A DNA stretch of 64,000 bases from Ptiloglossa arizonensis (GCF_051014685.1 NW_027478389.1:1612001-1676000), one strand, 5' to 3'. Shown: positions 22,098 through 36,900, counted from the first letter of the stretch. Notes: a model not told the origin generated them from the letters alone. Translations and numbers: made by a program.

Positions 22098-25000
22098 CGA
22101 GAATTTCCTATTGCATCTGAATGCAGAAACTCGCCCGATTACAACGGTATGTGTATTTTTCCCCTAGGCCATTGTAGTTATTGGTTTCGAGTATCAGACT
22201 TGCGAAAATTTTGATGGTTTCTCAACCATTCCTTAACTTCACACTTCCATATCTCGCGAACGGATTGACCAACTCGAGAATTTCCTATTGCATGTGAAAG
22301 CAGAAACTCGCCCGATTACAACGGTATATGTGTTTTTCCCCTAGGCCATTGTAGTTATTGGTTTCGAGTATCAGACTTGCGAAAATTTTGATGGTTTTTC
22401 AACCATTCCGTAACTTCCAACTCCCATATCTCACGATCGGATTGACAAACTCGAGAATTTCCTATTGCATCTGAAAGCAGAAACTCGCCCGATTACAACG
22501 GTATGTGTATTTTTGCCCTAGGCCATAGTAGTTATTGGATTCGAGTATCAGACTTGCGAAAATTTTGATGGTCTCTCAAACATTCCTTAACTTCACACTT
22601 CCATATCTTGCGAACGGATTGACGAACACGAGAATTTCCTTTGCATCTGAAAGCAGAAACTCGCCCGATTACAACGGTATGTGTATTTTTCCCCTAGGCC
22701 ATTGTAGTTATTGGTTTCGAGTATCAGACTTGCAAAAATTTTGATGGTTTCTCAACCATTCCTCAACTTCAAACTACCATGTCTCGCGAACGGATTGACG
22801 AACCCGAGGATTTCCTATTGCATCTGAAAGCAGAAACTCGCCCGATTACAACGGTATGTGTATTTTTGCCCTAGGCCATAGTAGTTATTGGATTCGAGTA
22901 TCAGATTTGCCAAAATTTTGATGGTTTCTCAACCATTCCATAGATTCAAACTCCCATACCCCGAGAACGGATTGACGAACTCGAGAAATTCCTGTTGCAT
23001 CTGAAAGTAGAAACTCGCCCGATTACAATGGTGTGTGTACTTTTCCCCTAGGCGATTCCAGTTATTGGTTTCGAGTATCAGACCAGCGAAAATTTTGATG
23101 GTTTCTCAACCATTCCTTAACTTCAAACCCCCATTTCTCGCGAACGGATTGACGAACTCGAGAAATTCCTGTTGCATCTGAGAACAGAGACTCGCCCGAT
23201 TACAATGGTATGTGTACTTTTCCCCTAGGCCATTCCACTTATTGGTTTCGAGTATCAGACTTGCGAAAATTTTGATGGTTTCTCAACCATTCCTTAACTT
23301 CACACTTCCATATCTCGCGAACGGATTGACCAACTCGAGAATTTCCTATTGCATCTGAAAGCAGAAACTCGCCCGATTACAACGGTATATGTGTTTTTCC
23401 CCTAGGCGATTGTAGTTATTGGTTTCGAGTATCAGACTTGCGAAAATTTTGATGGTTTTTCAACCATTCCTTAACTTCCAACTCCCATATCTCACGATCG
23501 GATTGACGAACTCGAGAATTTCCTATTGCATCTGAAAGCAGAAACTCGCCCGATTACAACGGTATGTGTATTTTTGCCCTAGGCCATAGTAGTTATTGGA
23601 TTCGAGTATCAGACTTGCGAAAATTTTGATGGTTTCTCAAACATTCCTTAACTTCACACTTCCATATCTCGCGAAAGGATTGACGAACACGAGAATTTCC
23701 TTTGCATCTGAAAGCAGAAACTCGCCCGATTACAACGGTATGTGTATTTTTCCCCTAGGCCATTGTAGTTAGTGGTTTCGAGTATCAGACTTGCGAAAAT
23801 TTTGATGGTTTCTCAACCATTCCTTAACTTCAAACTACCATATCTCGCGAACGGATTGACGAACACGAGAATTTCCTATTGCATCTGAAAGCAGAAACAC
23901 GCCCGATTACAACGGTTCGTGTACTTTTCCCCTAGGCCATTCCAGTTATTGGTTTCGAGTATCAGACTTGCGAAAATTTTGATGGTTTCTCAATCATTCC
24001 TTAACTTCAAACTCCCTTTTCTCGCGAACGGATTGACGAACTCGAGAAATTCCTGTTGCATCTGAAAGTAGAAGCTCGCCCGATTAGAATACTATGAGTA
24101 CTTTTCCCCTAGGTCATTCCACTTATTGGTTTCGAGTATCAGACTTGCGAAAATTTTGATGGTTTCTCAACCATTCCTTAACTTCAAACTCCAATATCTC
24201 GCGATCGGATTGACGAACTCGAGAATTTCCTATTGCATCTGAAAGCAGAAACTCGCCCGATTACAACGGTACGTGTATTTTTGCCCCAGGCCATAGTAGT
24301 TATTGGTTTCGAGTATCAGGCTTGCGAAAATTGTGATGGTTTCTCAACCATTCCTTAACTTCAAACTCCCATATCTCGCGAACGGATTGACGAACTCGGG
24401 AAATTCCTGTTGCATCTGAAAGTAGAAACTCGCCCGATTACAAAGATATGTGTGTTTTCCTCCTAGGCCTTTGTAGTTATTGGTTTCGAGTATCAGACTT
24501 GCGAAAATTTTGATGGTTTCTCAACCATTCCTTAACTTCGAACTCCCATATCTCGCGATCGGATTGACGAACTCGAGAATTTCCTATTGCATCTGAATGC
24601 AGAAACTCGCCCGATTACAAAGGTATGTGTATTTTTCCCCTAGGCCATTGTAGTTATTGGTTTCGAGTATCAGACTTGCGAAAATTTTGATGGTTTCTCA
24701 ACCATTCCTTAACTTCACACTTCCATATCTCGCGAACGGATTGACCAACTCGAGAATTTCCTATTGCATGTGAAAGCAGAAACTCGCCCGATTACAACGG
24801 TATATGTGTTTTTCCCCTAGGCCATTGTAGTTATTCGTTTCGAGTATCAGACTTGCGAAAATTTTGATGGTTTTTCAACCATTCCGTAACTTCCAACTCC
24901 CATATCTCACGATCGGATTGACAAACTCGAGAATTTCCTATTGCATCTGAAAGCAGAAACTCGCCCGATTACAACGGTATGTGTATTTTTGCCCTAGGCC

Positions 25001-26130
25001 ATAGTAGTTATTGGATTCGAGTATCAGACTTGCGAAAATTTTGATGGTCTCTCAAACATTCCTTAACTTCACACTTCCATATCTTGCGAACGGATTGACG
25101 AACACGAGAATTTCCTTTGCATCTGAAAGCAGAAACTCGCCCGATTACAACGGTATGTGTATTTTTCCCCTAGGCCATTGTAGTTATTGGTTTCGAGTAT
25201 CAGACTTGCAAAAATTTTGATGGTTTCTCAACCATTCCTCAACTTCAAACTACCATGTCTCGCGAACGGATTGACGAACCCGAGGATTTCCTATTGCATC
25301 TGAAAGCAGAAACTCGCCCGATTACAACGGTATGTGTATTTTTGCCCTAGGCCATAGTAGTTATTGGATTCGAGTATCAGATTTGCAAAAATTTTGATGG
25401 TTTCTCAACCATTCCTTAGCTTCAAACTCCCACACCCCGAGAACGGATTGACGAACTCGAGAAATTCCTGTTGCATCTGAAAGTAGAAACTCGCCCGATT
25501 ACAATGGTGTGTGTACTTTTCCCCTAGGCGATTCCAGTTATTGGTTTCGAGTATCAGACCAGCGAAAATTTTGATGGTTTCTCAACCATTCCTTAACTTC
25601 AAACCCCCATTTCTCGCGAACGGATTGACGAACTCGAGAAATTCCTGTTGCATCTGAGAACAGAGACTCGCCCGATTACAATGGTATGTGTACTTTTCCC
25701 CTAGGCCATTCCACTTATTGGTTTCGAGTATCAGACTTGCGAAAATTTTGACGGTTTCTCAACCATTCCTTAACTTCACACTTCCATATCTCGCGAACGG
25801 ATTGACCAACTCGAGAATTTCCTATTGCATCTGAAAGCAGAAACTCGCCCGATTACAACGGTATATGTGTTTTTCCCCTAGGCCATTGTAGTTATTGGTT
25901 TTGAGTATCAGACTTGCGAAAATTTTGATGGTTTCTCAAACATTCCTTAACTTCACACTTCCATATCTCGCGAAAGGATTGACGAACACGAGAATTTCCT
26001 TTGCATCTGAAAGCAGAAACTCGCCCGATTACAACGGTATGTGTATTTTTCCCCTAGGCCATAGTAGTTATTGGTTTCGAGTATCAGGCTTGCGAAAATT
26101 GTGATGGTTTCTCAACCATTCCTTAACTTC
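22098..26130 (+). repeat. About 4.0-kb segment, first copy (second copy about 29881-33913)
   Basis: The whole run of monomer variants recurs 7783 bp downstream (44 monomers minus five bases). Checked points include the 176-bp variant at 22640/30420, the unusual ccatagattc at 22939/30722, gattagaatactatgag at 24083/31866, and gttttgagtatcag at 25899/33682. Few differences were seen: aaacccccattt versus gaacccccgttt near 23127/30910, and ggcgattg versus ggccattg near 23405/31188. The left edge is near 22098, where the two copies stop matching. Confidence 0.85.
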
Positions 26131-29100
26131 GAACTCCCATATCTCGCGATCGGATTGACGATCTCGAGAATTTCCTATTGCATCTGAACGCAGAAACTAG
26201 CCCGATTACAACGGTATGTGTATTTTTCCCCTAGGCCATGGTAGTTATTGGTTTCGAGTATCAGACTTGCGAAAATTTTGATAGTTTCTCAACCATTCCT
26301 CAACTTCAAACTGCCATATCTCGCGAACGGATTGACGAACCCGAGAATTTCCTATCGCATCTGAAAGCAGAAACTCGCCCGATTACAACGGTATGTGTAT
26401 TTTTCCCCTAGGCCATTGTAGTTATTGGTTTCGAGTATCAGACTTGCGAAAATTTTGATGGTTTCTCGACCATTCCTCAACTTCAAACTCCCATTTCTCG
26501 CGAACGGATTGACGAACTCGAGAAATTCCTGTTGCATCTGAAAGTAGAAGCTCGCCCGATTAGAATGCTATGTGTACTTTTCCCCTAGGCCATTCCACTT
26601 ATTGGTTTCGAGTATCAGACTTGCGAAAATTTTGATGGTTTCTCAACCATTCCTTAACTTCAAACTTCCATATCTCGCGAATGGATTGACGAACTCGAGA
26701 ATTTCCTATTGCATCTGAAAGCAGAAACTCGCCCGATTATAACGGTATTTGTATTTTTGCCCTTGGCCATATTTGTTATTGGAATGGAGTATCAGACTTG
26801 CGAAAATTTTGATGGTTTCTCAACCATTCCTTAACTTCAAACTCCCATATCTCGCGAACGGATTGACGAACTCGAGAAATTCCTCTTGCATCTGAAAGTA
26901 GAAACTCGCTCGATTACAATGGTATGTGTACTTTTCCCTTAGGCCATTCCACTTATTGGTTTCGAGTATCAGACTTGCGAAAATTTTGATGGTTTCACAA
27001 CCATTCCTTAACTTCAAACTTCCATATCTCGCGAACGGATTGACCAACTCGAGAATTTCCTATTGCATCTGAAAGCAGAAACTCGCCCGATTACAACGGT
27101 ATGTGTATTTTTGCCCTAGGCCATAGTAGTTATTGGATTCGAGTATCAGACTTGGGAAAATTTTGATGATTTCTCAACCATTCCTTAACTTCAAACTCCC
27201 ATATCTCGCGAACGCATTGACGAACTCGAGAAATTCCTGTTGTATCTGAAAGTAGAAACTCGCCCGATTACAATGGTGTGTGTATTTTTCCCCTAGGCCA
27301 TTGTAGTTATTGGTTTCGAGTATCAGACTTGCGAAAATTTTGATGGTTTCTCAACCATTCCTTAACTTCACACTTCCATATCTCGCGAACGGATTGACCA
27401 ACTCGAGAATTTCCTATTGCATGTGAAAGCAGAAACTCGCCCGATTACAACGGTATATGTGTTTTTCCCCTAGGCCATTGTAGTTATTGGTTTCGAGTAT
27501 CAGACTTGCGAAAATTTTGATGGTTTTTCAACCATTCCGTAACTTCCAACTCCCATATCTCACGATCGGATTGACAAACTCGAGAATTTCCTATTGCATC
27601 TGAAAGCAGAAACTCGCCCGATTACAACGGTATGTGTATTTTTCCCCTAGGCCATAGTAGTTATTGGTTTCGAGTATCAGGCTTGCGAAAATTGTGATGG
27701 TTTCTCAACCATTCCTTAACTTCGAACTCCCATATCTCGCGATCGGATTGACGATCTCGAGAATTTCCTATTGCATCTGAACGCAGAAACTAGCCCGATT
27801 ACAACGGTATGTGTATTTTTCCCCTAGGCCATGGTAGTTATTGGTTTCGAGTATCAGACTTGCGAAAATTTTGATAGTTTCTCAACCATTCCTCAACTTC
27901 AAACTGCCATATCTCGCGAACGGATTGACGAACCCGAGAATTTCCTATCGCATCTGAAAGCAGAAACTCGCCCGATTACAACGGTATGTGTATTTTTCCC
28001 CTAGGCCATTGTAGTTATTGGTTTCGAGTATCAGACTTGCGAAAATTTTGATGGTTTCTCGACCATTCCTCAACTTCAAACTCCCATTTCTCGCGAACGG
28101 ATTGACGAACTCGAGAAATTCCTGTTGCATCTGAAAGTAGAAGCTCGCCCGATTAGAATGCTATGTGTACTTTTCCCCTAGGCCATTCCACTTATTGGTT
28201 TCGAGTATCAGACTTGCGAAAATTTTGATGGTTTCTCAACCATTCCTTAACTTCAAACTTCCATATCTCGCGAATGGATTGACGAACTCGAGAATTTCCT
28301 ATTGCATCTGAAAGCAGAAACTCGCCCGATTATAACGGTATTTGTATTTTTGCCCTTGGCCATATTTGTTATTGGAATGGAGTATCAGACTTGCGAAAAT
28401 TTTGATGGTTTCTCAACCATTCCTTAACTTCAAACTCCCATATCTCGCGAACGGATTGACGAACTCGAGAAATTCCTCTTGCATCTGAAAGTAGAAACTC
28501 GCTCGATTACAATGGTATGTGTACTTTTCCCTTAGGCCATTCCACTTATTGGTTTCGAGTATCAGACTTGCGAAAATTTTGATGGTTTCACAACCATTCC
28601 TTAACTTCAAACTTCCATATCTCGCGAACGGATTGACCAACTCGAGAATTTCCTATTGCATCTGAAAGCAGAAACTCGCCCGATTACAACGGTATGTGTA
28701 TTTTTGCCCTAGGCCATAGTAGTTATTGGATTCGAGTATCAGACTTGGGAAAATTTTGATGATTTCTCAACCATTCCTTAACTTCAAACTCCCATATCTC
28801 GCGAACGCATTGACGAACTCGAGAAATTCCTGTTGTATCTGAAAGTAGAAACTCGCCCGATTACAATGGTGTGTGTATTTTTCCCCTAGGCCATTGTAGT
28901 TATTGGTTTCGAGTATCAGACTTGCGAAAATTTTGATGGTTTCTCAACCATTCCTTAACTTCACACTTCCATATCTCGCGAACGGATTGACCAACTCGAG
29001 AATTTCCTATTGCATGTGAAAGCAGAAACTCGCCCGATTACAACGGTATATGTGTTTTTCCCCTAGGCCATTGTAGTTATTGGTTTCGAGTATCAGACTT

Positions 29101-29197
29101 GCGAAAATTTTGATGGTTTTTCAACCATTCCGTAACTTCCAACTCCCATATCTCACGATCGGATTGACAAACTCGAGAATTTCCTATTGCATCTGAA
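26012..29197 (+). repeat. Tandem duplication of a 1593-bp, nine-monomer block
   Basis: Two adjacent copies, about 26012-27604 and 27605-29197, matched at every point I compared: gatagtttctc (26280/27873), the degenerate monomer with ttggccatatttgttattgg (26763/28356), aattcctcttgcatctg (26879/28472) and cttgggaaaattttgatgat (27152/28745). The length is exactly 9 x 177. The lack of visible differences implies a very recent unequal exchange, or an assembly duplication. Confidence 0.85.
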
Positions 29198-29850
29198 AGC
29201 AGAAACTCGCCCGATTACAACGGTATGTGTATTTTTGCCCTAGGCCATAGTAGTTATTGGATTCGAGTATCAGACTTGCGAAAATTTTGATGGTCTCTCA
29301 AACATTCCTTAACTTCACACTTCCATATCTCGCGAACGGATTGACGAACACGAGATTTTCCTTTGCATCTGAAAGCAGAAACTCGCCCGATTACAACGGT
29401 ATGTGTATTTTTCCCCTAGGCCATTGTAGTTATTGGTTTCGAGTATCAGACTTGCAAAAATTTTGATGGTTTCTCAACCATTCCTCAACTTCAAACTACC
29501 ATGTCTCGCGAACGGATTGACGAACCCGAGGATTTCCTATTGCATCTGAAAGCAGAAACTCGCCCGATTACAACGGTATGTGTATTTTTGCCCTAGGCCA
29601 CAGTAGTTATTGGATTCGAGTATCAGACTTGCAAAAATTTTGATGGTTTCTCAACCATTCCTTAGCTTCAAACTCCCATACCCCGAGAACGGATTGACGA
29701 ACTCGAGAAATTCCTGTTGCATCTGAAAGTAGAAACTCGCCCGATTACAATGGTGTGTGTACTTTTCCCCTAGGCGATTCCAGTTATTGGTTTCGAGTAT
29801 CAGACCAGCGAAAATTTTGATGGTTTCTCAACCATTCCTTAACTTCACAC
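27605..29850 (+). repeat. Block recurring at about 34090-36215
   Basis: Shared markers lie 6367 bp apart, for example the cacgagattttcctttgcatc variant (29350/35717) and the following aaactaccatgtctcgcg monomer. The second copy lacks some monomers near 34830-34990 compared with 28440-28660. It is therefore a rearranged relative, not an exact copy. Confidence 0.7.
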
Positions 29851-30911
29851 TTCCATATCTCGCGAACGGATTGACCAACTCGAGAATTTCCTATTGCATC
29901 TGAATGCAGAAACTCGCCCGATTACAACGGTATGTGTATTTTTCCCCTAGGCCATTGTAGTTATTGGTTTCGAGTATCAGACTTGCGAAAATTTTGATGG
30001 TTTCTCAACCATTCCTTAACTTCACACTTCCATATCTCGCGAACGGATTGACCAACTCGAGAATTTCCTATTGCATGTGAAAGCAGAAACTCGCCCGATT
30101 ACAACGGTATATGTGTTTTTCCCCTAGGCCATTGTAGTTATTGGTTTCGAGTATCAGACTTGCGAAAATTTTGATGGTTTTTCAACCATTCCGTAACTTC
30201 CAACTCCCATATCTCACGATCGGATTGACAAACTCGAGAATTTCCTATTGCATCTGAAAGCAGAAACTCGCCCGATTACAACGGTATGTGTATTTTTGCC
30301 CTAGGCCATAGTAGTTATTGGATTCGAGTATCAGACTTGCGAAAATTTTGATGGTCTCTCAAACATTCCTTAACTTCACACTTCCATATCTTGCGAACGG
30401 ATTGACGAACACGAGAATTTCCTTTGCATCTGAAAGCAGAAACTCGCCCGATTACAACGGTATGTGTATTTTTCCCCTAGGCCATTGTAGTTATTGGTTT
30501 CGAGTATCAGACTTGCAAAAATTTTGATGGTTTCTCAACCATTCCTCAACTTCAAACTACCATGTCTCGCGAACGGATTGACGAACCCGAGGATTTCCTA
30601 TTGCATCTGAAAGCAGAAACTCGCCCGATTACAACGGTATGTGTATTTTTGCCCTAGGCCATAGTAGTTATTGGATTCGAGTATCAGATTTGCCAAAATT
30701 TTGATGGTTTCTCAACCATTCCATAGATTCAAACTCCCATACCCCGAGAACGGATTGACGAACTCGAGAAATTCCTGTTGCATCTGAAAGTAGAAACTCG
30801 CCCGATTACAATGGTGTGTGTACTTTTCCCCTAGGCGATTCCAGTTATTGGTTTCGAGTATCAGACCAGCGAAAATTTTGATGGTTTCTCAACCATTCCT
30901 TAACTTCGAAC

Positions 30912-30928
30912 CCCCGTTTCTCGCGAAC
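30912..30928 (-). other. CENP-B-box-like 17-mer, all nine core positions matched
   Basis: Read on the minus strand, this site is G-TTCG-CGAG-A-AA-CGGG-G, which satisfies the mammalian consensus N-TTCG-NNNN-A-NN-CGGG-N. Most monomers have the same site with TGGG in place of CGGG (from cccatatctcgcgaac on the + strand), an 8-of-9 match. The sister monomer about 7783 bp upstream, near 23129-23145, has aaTGGG instead. Only the pattern is seen; no binding protein is implied for this organism. Confidence 0.5.
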
Positions 30929-33900
30929 GGATTGACGAACTCGAGAAATTCCTGTTGCATCTGAGAACAGAGACTCGCCCGATTACAATGGTATGTGTAC
31001 TTTTCCCCTAGGCCATTCCACTTATTGGTTTCGAGTATCAGACTTGCGAAAATTTTGATGGTTTCTCAACCATTCCTTAACTTCACACTTCCATATCTCG
31101 CGAACGGATTGACCAACTCGAGAATTTCCTATTGCATCTGAAAGCAGAAACTCGCCCGATTACAACGGTATATGTGTTTTTCCCCTAGGCCATTGTAGTT
31201 ATTGGTTTCGAGTATCAGACTTGCGAAAATTTTGATGGTTTTTCAACCATTCCTTAACTTCCAACTCCCATATCTCACGATCGGATTGACGAACTCGAGA
31301 ATTTCCTATTGCATCTGAAAGCAGAAACTCGCCCGATTACAACGGTATGTGTATTTTTGCCCTAGGCCATAGTAGTTATTGGATTCGAGTATCAGACTTG
31401 CGAAAATTTTGATGGTTTCTCAAACATTCCTTAACTTCACACTTCCATATCTCGCGAAAGGATTGACGAACACGAGAATTTCCTTTGCATCTGAAAGCAG
31501 AAACTCGCCCGATTACAACGGTATGTGTATTTTTCCCCTAGGCCATTGTAGTTAGTGGTTTCGAGTATCAGACTTGCGAAAATTTTGATGGTTTCTCAAC
31601 CATTCCTTAACTTCAAACTACCATATCTCGCGAACGGATTGACGAACACGAGAATTTCCTATTGCATCTGAAAGCAGAAACACGCCCGATTACAACGGTT
31701 CGTGTACTTTTCCCCTAGGCCATTCCAGTTATTGGTTTCGAGTATCAGACTTGCGAAAATTTTGATGGTTTCTCAATCATTCCTTAACTTCAAACTCCCT
31801 TTTCTCGCGAACGGATTGACGAACTCGAGAAATTCCTGTTGCATCTGAAAGTAGAAGCTCGCCCGATTAGAATACTATGAGTACTTTTCCCCTAGGTCAT
31901 TCCACTTATTGGTTTCGAGTATCAGACTTGCGAAAATTTTGATGGTTTCTCAACCATTCCTTAACTTCAAACTCCAATATCTCGCGATCGGATTGACGAA
32001 CTCGAGAATTTCCTATTGCATCTGAAAGCAGAAACTCGCCCGATTACAACGGTACGTGTATTTTTGCCCCAGGCCATAGTAGTTATTGGTTTCGAGTATC
32101 AGGCTTGCGAAAATTGTGATGGTTTCTCAACCATTCCTTAACTTCAAACTCCCATATCTCGCGAACGGATTGACGAACTCGGGAAATTCCTGTTGCATCT
32201 GAAAGTAGAAACTCGCCCGATTACAAAGATATGTGTGTTTTCCTCCTAGGCCTTTGTAGTTATTGGTTTCGAGTATCAGACTTGCGAAAATTTTGATGGT
32301 TTCTCAACCATTCCTTAACTTCGAACTCCCATATCTCGCGATCGGATTGACGAACTCGAGAATTTCCTATTGCATCTGAATGCAGAAACTCGCCCGATTA
32401 CAAAGGTATGTGTATTTTTCCCCTAGGCCATTGTAGTTATTGGTTTCGAGTATCAGACTTGCGAAAATTTTGATGGTTTCTCAACCATTCCTTAACTTCA
32501 CACTTCCATATCTCGCGAACGGATTGACCAACTCGAGAATTTCCTATTGCATGTGAAAGCAGAAACTCGCCCGATTACAACGGTATATGTGTTTTTCCCC
32601 TAGGCCATTGTAGTTATTCGTTTCGAGTATCAGACTTGCGAAAATTTTGATGGTTTTTCAACCATTCCGTAACTTCCAACTCCCATATCTCACGATCGGA
32701 TTGACAAACTCGAGAATTTCCTATTGCATCTGAAAGCAGAAACTCGCCCGATTACAACGGTATGTGTATTTTTGCCCTAGGCCATAGTAGTTATTGGATT
32801 CGAGTATCAGACTTGCGAAAATTTTGATGGTCTCTCAAACATTCCTTAACTTCACACTTCCATATCTTGCGAACGGATTGACGAACACGAGAATTTCCTT
32901 TGCATCTGAAAGCAGAAACTCGCCCGATTACAACGGTATGTGTATTTTTCCCCTAGGCCATTGTAGTTATTGGTTTCGAGTATCAGACTTGCAAAAATTT
33001 TGATGGTTTCTCAACCATTCCTCAACTTCAAACTACCATGTCTCGCGAACGGATTGACGAACCCGAGGATTTCCTATTGCATCTGAAAGCAGAAACTCGC
33101 CCGATTACAACGGTATGTGTATTTTTGCCCTAGGCCATAGTAGTTATTGGATTCGAGTATCAGATTTGCAAAAATTTTGATGGTTTCTCAACCATTCCTT
33201 AGCTTCAAACTCCCACACCCCGAGAACGGATTGACGAACTCGAGAAATTCCTGTTGCATCTGAAAGTAGAAACTCGCCCGATTACAATGGTGTGTGTACT
33301 TTTCCCCTAGGCGATTCCAGTTATTGGTTTCGAGTATCAGACCAGCGAAAATTTTGATGGTTTCTCAACCATTCCTTAACTTCAAACCCCCATTTCTCGC
33401 GAACGGATTGACGAACTCGAGAAATTCCTGTTGCATCTGAGAACAGAGACTCGCCCGATTACAATGGTATGTGTACTTTTCCCCTAGGCCATTCCACTTA
33501 TTGGTTTCGAGTATCAGACTTGCGAAAATTTTGACGGTTTCTCAACCATTCCTTAACTTCACACTTCCATATCTCGCGAACGGATTGACCAACTCGAGAA
33601 TTTCCTATTGCATCTGAAAGCAGAAACTCGCCCGATTACAACGGTATATGTGTTTTTCCCCTAGGCCATTGTAGTTATTGGTTTTGAGTATCAGACTTGC
33701 GAAAATTTTGATGGTTTCTCAAACATTCCTTAACTTCACACTTCCATATCTCGCGAAAGGATTGACGAACACGAGAATTTCCTTTGCATCTGAAAGCAGA
33801 AACTCGCCCGATTACAACGGTGCGTGTATTTTTGCCCCAGGCCATAGTAGTTATTGGTTTCGAGTATCAGGCTTGCGAAAATTGTGATGGTTTCTCAACC

Positions 33901-36900
33901 ATTCCTTAACTTCAAACTCCCATATCTCGCGAACGGATTGACGAACTCGGGAAATTCCTGTTGCATCTGAAAGTAGAAACTCGCCCGATTACAAGGATGT
34001 GTGTGTTTTCCTCCTAGGCCTTTGTAGTTATTGGTTTCGAGTATCAGACTTGCGAAAATTTTGATGGTTTCTCAACCATTCCTTAACTTCGAACTCCCAT
34101 ATCTCGCGATCGGATTGACGATCTCGAGAATTTCCTATTGCATCTGAACGCAGAAACTAGCCCGATTACAACGGTATGTGTATTTTTCCCCTAGGCCATG
34201 GTAGTTATTGGTTTCGAGTATCAGACTTGCGAAAATTTTGATAGTTTCTCAACCATTCCTCAACTTCAAACTGCCATATCTCGCGAACGGATTGACGAAC
34301 CCGAGAATTTCCTATCGCATCTGAAAGCAGAAACTCGCCCGATTACAACGGTATGTGTATTTTTCCCCTAGGCCATTGTAGTTATTGGTTTCGAGTATCA
34401 GACTTGCGAAAATTTTGATGGTTTTTCGACCATTCCTCAACTTCAAACTCCCATTTCTCGCGAACGGATTGACGAACTCGAGAAATTCCTGTTGCATCTG
34501 AAAGTAGAAGCTCGCCCGATTAGAATGCTATGTGTACTTTTCCCCTAGGCCATTCCACTTATTGGTTTCGAGTATCAGACTTGCGAAAATTTTGATGGTT
34601 TCTCAACCATTCCTTAACTTCAAACTTCCATATCTCGCGAATGGATTGACGAACTCGAGAATTTCCTATTGCATCTGAAAGCAGAAACTCGCCCGATTAT
34701 AACGGTATTTGTATTTTTGCCCTTGGCCATATTTGTTATTGGAATGGAGTATCAGACTTGCGAAAATTTTGATGGTTTCTCAACCATTCCTTAACTTCAA
34801 ACTCCCATATCTCGCGAACGGATTGACGAACTCGAGAAATTCCTGTTGTATCTGAAAGTAGAAACTCGCCCGATTACAATGGTGTGTGTATTTTTCCCCT
34901 AGGCCATTGTAGTTATTGGTTTCGAGTATCAGACTTGCGAAAATTTTGATGGTTTCTCAACCATTCCTTAACTTCAAACTTCCATATCTCGCGAACGGAT
35001 TGACCAACTCGAGAATTTCCTATTGCATCTGAAAGCAGAAACTCGCCCGATTACAACGGTATGTGTATTTTTGCCCTAGGCCATAGTAGTTATTGGATTC
35101 GAGTATCAGACTTGGGAAAATTTTGATGATTTCTCAACCATTCCTTAACTTCAAACTCCCATATCTCGCGAACGCATTGACGAACTCGAGAAATTCCTGT
35201 TGTATCTGAAAGTAGAAACTCGCCCGATTACAATGGTGTGTGTATTTTTCCCCTAGGCCATTGTAGTTATTGGTTTCGAGTATCAGACTTGCGAAAATTT
35301 TGATGGTTTCTCAACCATTCCTTAACTTCACACTTCCATATCTCGCGAACGGATTGACCAACTCGAGAATTTCCTATTGCATGTGAAAGCAGAAACTCGC
35401 CCGATTACAACGGTATATGTGTTTTTCCCCTAGGCCATTGTAGTTATTGGTTTCGAGTATCAGACTTGCGAAAATTTTGATGGTTTTTCAACCATTCCGT
35501 AACTTCCAACTCCCATATCTCACGATCGGATTGACAAACTCGAGAATTTCCTATTGCATCTGAAAGCAGAAACTCGCCCGATTACAACGGTATGTGTATT
35601 TTTGCCCTAGGCCATAGTAGTTATTGGATTCGAGTATCAGACTTGCGAAAATTTTGATGGTCTCTCAAACATTCCTTAACTTCACACTTCCATATCTCGC
35701 GAACGGATTGACGAACACGAGATTTTCCTTTGCATCTGAAAGCAGAAACTCGCCCGATTACAACGGTATGTGTATTTTTCCCCTAGGCCATTGTAGTTAT
35801 TGGTTTCGAGTATCAGACTTGCAAAAATTTTGATGGTTTCTCAACCATTCCTCAACTTCAAACTACCATGTCTCGCGAACGGATTGACGAACCCGAGGAT
35901 TTCCTATTGCATCTGAAAGCAGAAACTCGCCCGATTACAACGGTATGTGTATTTTTGCCCTAGGCCATAGTAGTTATTGGATTCGAGTATCAGACTTGCA
36001 AAAATTTTGATGGTTTCTCAACCATTCCTTAGCTTCAAACTCCCATACCCCGAGAACGGATTGACGAACTCGAGAAATTCCTGTTGCATCTGAAAGTAGA
36101 AACTCGCCCGATTACAATGGTGTGTGTACTTTTCCCCTAGGCGATTCCAGTTATTGGTTTCGAGTATCAGACCAGCGAAAATTTTGATGGTTTCTCAACC
36201 ATTCCTTAACTTCAAACCCCCATTTCTCGCGAACGGATTGACGAACTCGAGAAATTCCTGTTTCATCTGAGAACAGAGACTCGCCCGATTACAATGGTAT
36301 GTGTACTTTTCCCCTAGGCCATTCCACTTATTGGTTTCGAGTAACAGACTTGCGAAAATTTTGATGGTTTCTCAACCATTCCTTAACTTCACACTTCCAT
36401 ATCTCGCGAACGGATTGACCAACTCGAGAATTTCCTATTGCATCTGAAAGCAGAAACACGCCCGATTACAACGGTTCGTGTACTTTTGCCCTAGGCCATT
36501 CCAGTTATTGGTTTCGAGTATCAGACTTGCGAAAATTTTGATGGTTTCTCAATCATTCCTTAACTTCAAACTCCCTTTTCTCGCGAACGGATTGACGAAC
36601 TCGAGAAATTCCTGTTGCATCTGAAAGTAGAAGCTCGCCCGATTAGAATGCTATGAGTACTTTTCCCCTAGGTCATTCCACTTATTGGTTTCGAGTATCA
36701 GACTTGCGAAAATTTTGATGGTTTCTCAATCATTCCTTAACTTCAAACTCCCATATCTCGCGATCGGATTGACGAACTCGAGAATTTCCTATTGCATCTG
36801 AAAGCAGAAACTCGCCCGATTACAACGGTACGTGTATTTTTGCCCCAGGCCATAGTAGTTATTGGTTCCGAGTATCAGGCTTGCGAAAATTGTGATGGTT

